A stretch of DNA of 6,631 nucleotides from Corynebacterium sp. (GTDB lineage: Bacteria > Actinomycetota > Actinomycetes > Mycobacteriales > Mycobacteriaceae): positions 1 to 6,631 of the forward strand of contig NZ_JAUMTY010000075.1 in NCBI RefSeq assembly GCF_030530965.1, read 5' to 3'. Below the pieces are notes generated by a model that saw only the letters and a program-made list of their open reading frames with translations, did not search any database and was not told the DNA's origin. Shown piece by piece: positions 5,330 through 6,631 of the stretch (positions are counted from its first letter, which is position 1; every line of letters starts with the position of its first letter). Both the position numbers and the translations under genes were made by a program.

Positions 5330-6631
5330 CTACTGAATAGCGACTTTCTGATCCAACGTCGTCAGCGCCTTATCCAGGATCTCAAGACCCTGGCGTGCAA
5401 CGTCGTCGGGAATATTGAGGGCAGGGCAAATGTGGATACGGTTCATGTTTTGGAACACGACCAAGCCATTCTCACGGCACTCCGCAACGAGTTCCTTGAC
5501 CTCGGGCGCGGTTGTTCCATACGCACCGAGGGGCTCGCGGGTTTCCTGATCCTTCACCAGCTCGACCGCCCAGAAGCAACCAAGGCCTCGGATATCTCCG
5601 ATGCTGTGGTGCTTTGCTGCCAGATCACGCAACGCAGGGCCGAAAACGTCCTCGCCCAACCGGCGGGCATTCTCAACCATTCCTTCCTCGTCCATGGCAT
5701 TGATCGTCGCCACGGCAGCGGATGTTGCCAGAACATGACCGGAGTAGGTCAATCCGCCGGGGTAGGGGGTGTGGTCGAAATCAGCGGCGATTTCGTCAGA
5801 GATTGCGACGCCGCCCAACGGGACATAACCCGAGTTCACGCCCTTAGCGAAGGTCACCAGGTCCGGTTTCGCACCAAACTCCTCGAAGGCGAACCAGTTG
5901 CCGGTCCGGCCGAAACCAGCCATGACCTCGTCGCAAATCATGACAATGCCGTACTTATCGCAGATTTCGCGGACGCCCTGCCAGTATCCGGCCGGAGGAG
6001 GCATAATTCCCGCAGTTCCGGGGATGGACTCCATGATGAACGCGGCGAACAGCTCCGGCCCTTCAAACGCAATGAGGTTATCCAAGTACTCGAGGGCGCG
6101 CTGGCACTCTTCCTCTTCCGTCGTGGCGTGGAATTGGCTGCGGTACAAGAACGGGCCAAAGAAGTGAACCGCGCCCGATGTGCCGTAGTCATTTCTCCAC
6201 CGACGGTTATCGCCCGAAATGTTCATAGCGATCTGGGTTGCGCCGTGGTAGCCCCTGAAACGCGACAACACCTTGTAGCGACCCGTGTGCAGACGTGCCA
6301 AACGGATAGCGTGCTCGACGGCATCCGCGCCACCGTTGGTAAACAGCACCTTGTTGAGATGATCGGGCAAGTGCGACGTGATCAGGCGCGCGGCCTCTGA
6401 ACGCTTATCATTCGCGTACGCCGGGGCGATGGTGCACAGTTGGTCCGCCTGCTCCTTGATGGCCTGCACGACCTTCGGGTGCTGGTGGCCGATATTCGTG
6501 TAGACCAGCTGCGAAGAAAAGTCGATATATTCCTTTTTATCTGCATCGACGATGTAGGAACCGTGGGCCGATTCCATCACAATCGGATCCAACTCCGCCT
6601 GTGCAGACCACGAATGGAAAACGTGGGCTCG
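5330..6631 (-). CDS. Class III PLP-dependent aminotransferase, 5' end outside the window
   Basis: 433 residues are visible, reading from the right edge; the frame is open through RAHVFHSWSAQAELDP, so the first few residues are missing. It is a fold-type I, subgroup III transaminase of the omega-amino acid/GABA/beta-alanine type, often annotated only as an 'aspartate aminotransferase family protein'. Counting from the edge, it has NGG at 99-101 (phosphate cup), YHGAT at 128-132, DEVMAGFGRTG at 234-244 (Asp binding the PLP ring nitrogen), the Schiff-base lysine K263 in TFAKGVNSG, the TYSGH segment at 295-299 and the RGLG arginine at 348. All expected catalytic features are present and the C-terminus looks complete. 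No true start codon is visible; the TTG at 6592 is inside conserved sequence. The amino donor cannot be read from the motifs; the YdfG-like neighbour suggests a product semialdehyde such as malonic semialdehyde from beta-alanine (inference). Confidence 0.92.
   Translation of the reverse strand, partial: RAHVFHSWSAQAELDPIVMESAHGSYIVDADKKEYIDFSSQLVYTNIGHQHPKVVQAIKEQADQLCTIAPAYANDKRSEAARLITSHLPDHLNKVLFTNGGADAVEHAIRLARLHTGRYKVLSRFRGYHGATQIAMNISGDNRRWRNDYGTSGAVHFFGPFLYRSQFHATTEEEECQRALEYLDNLIAFEGPELFAAFIMESIPGTAGIMPPPAGYWQGVREICDKYGIVMICDEVMAGFGRTGNWFAFEEFGAKPDLVTFAKGVNSGYVPLGGVAISDEIAADFDHTPYPGGLTYSGHVLATSAAVATINAMDEEGMVENARRLGEDVFGPALRDLAAKHHSIGDIRGLGCFWAVELVKDQETREPLGAYGTTAPEVKELVAECRENGLVVFQNMNRIHICPALNIPDDVARQGLEILDKALTTLDQKVAIQ

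Noticed and set aside
5432..6400. 322-codon + strand open frame antisense to the aminotransferase
   Set aside because: No domain is recognisable; the opposite strand carries all catalytic motifs of a class III aminotransferase.
6590..6592. TTG as the start of the aminotransferase
   Set aside because: The frame continues upstream through a conserved family segment (HVFHSWSAQ), so the gene runs off the window.

Overview
The window looks like chromosomal DNA of a moderately GC-rich actinobacterium, most likely in Mycobacteriales and possibly Corynebacterium. This is inferred from base composition, from PapA-like acyltransferases (typical of lipid-rich Mycobacteriales), and from an aminotransferase whose visible N-terminus carries the actinobacterial-type HVFHSWSAQ motif. 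No tRNA, rRNA, CRISPR array, transposase or phage gene was seen.

Left part (1-2881): two paralogous stand-alone condensation-domain acyltransferases of PapA type face each other. One is on the + strand (start at or before base 21) and one on the - strand (start 2881). Their stop codons interlock over three bases. Each keeps an HxxxD active-site motif and a C-terminal Y-x-D structural motif. They probably esterify a lipid or sugar acceptor, but neither substrate nor product can be read from the sequence.

Middle (2882-3418): 537 bp without a convincing gene. It holds an imperfect direct repeat, a 114-bp element bounded by perfect 12-bp inverted repeats with a nested hairpin, an operator-like dyad, candidate - strand promoters for the left acyltransferase, and a strong intrinsic terminator for the genes to the right. 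An 8-codon + strand ORF with a perfect Shine-Dalgarno sequence sits on the terminator.

Right part (3419-6631): four - strand genes in the order class III aminotransferase (5' end outside the window), YdfG-like short-chain dehydrogenase, gamma-class carbonic anhydrase and small Ala/Gly-rich membrane protein, ending at the terminator. The last two are coupled around overlapping or adjacent stop and start codons. The aminotransferase/YdfG-like pair suggests amino-group removal from a small omega-amino acid (beta-alanine is one candidate), followed by reduction of the semialdehyde. The role of the carbonic anhydrase and membrane protein in that scheme is unclear.
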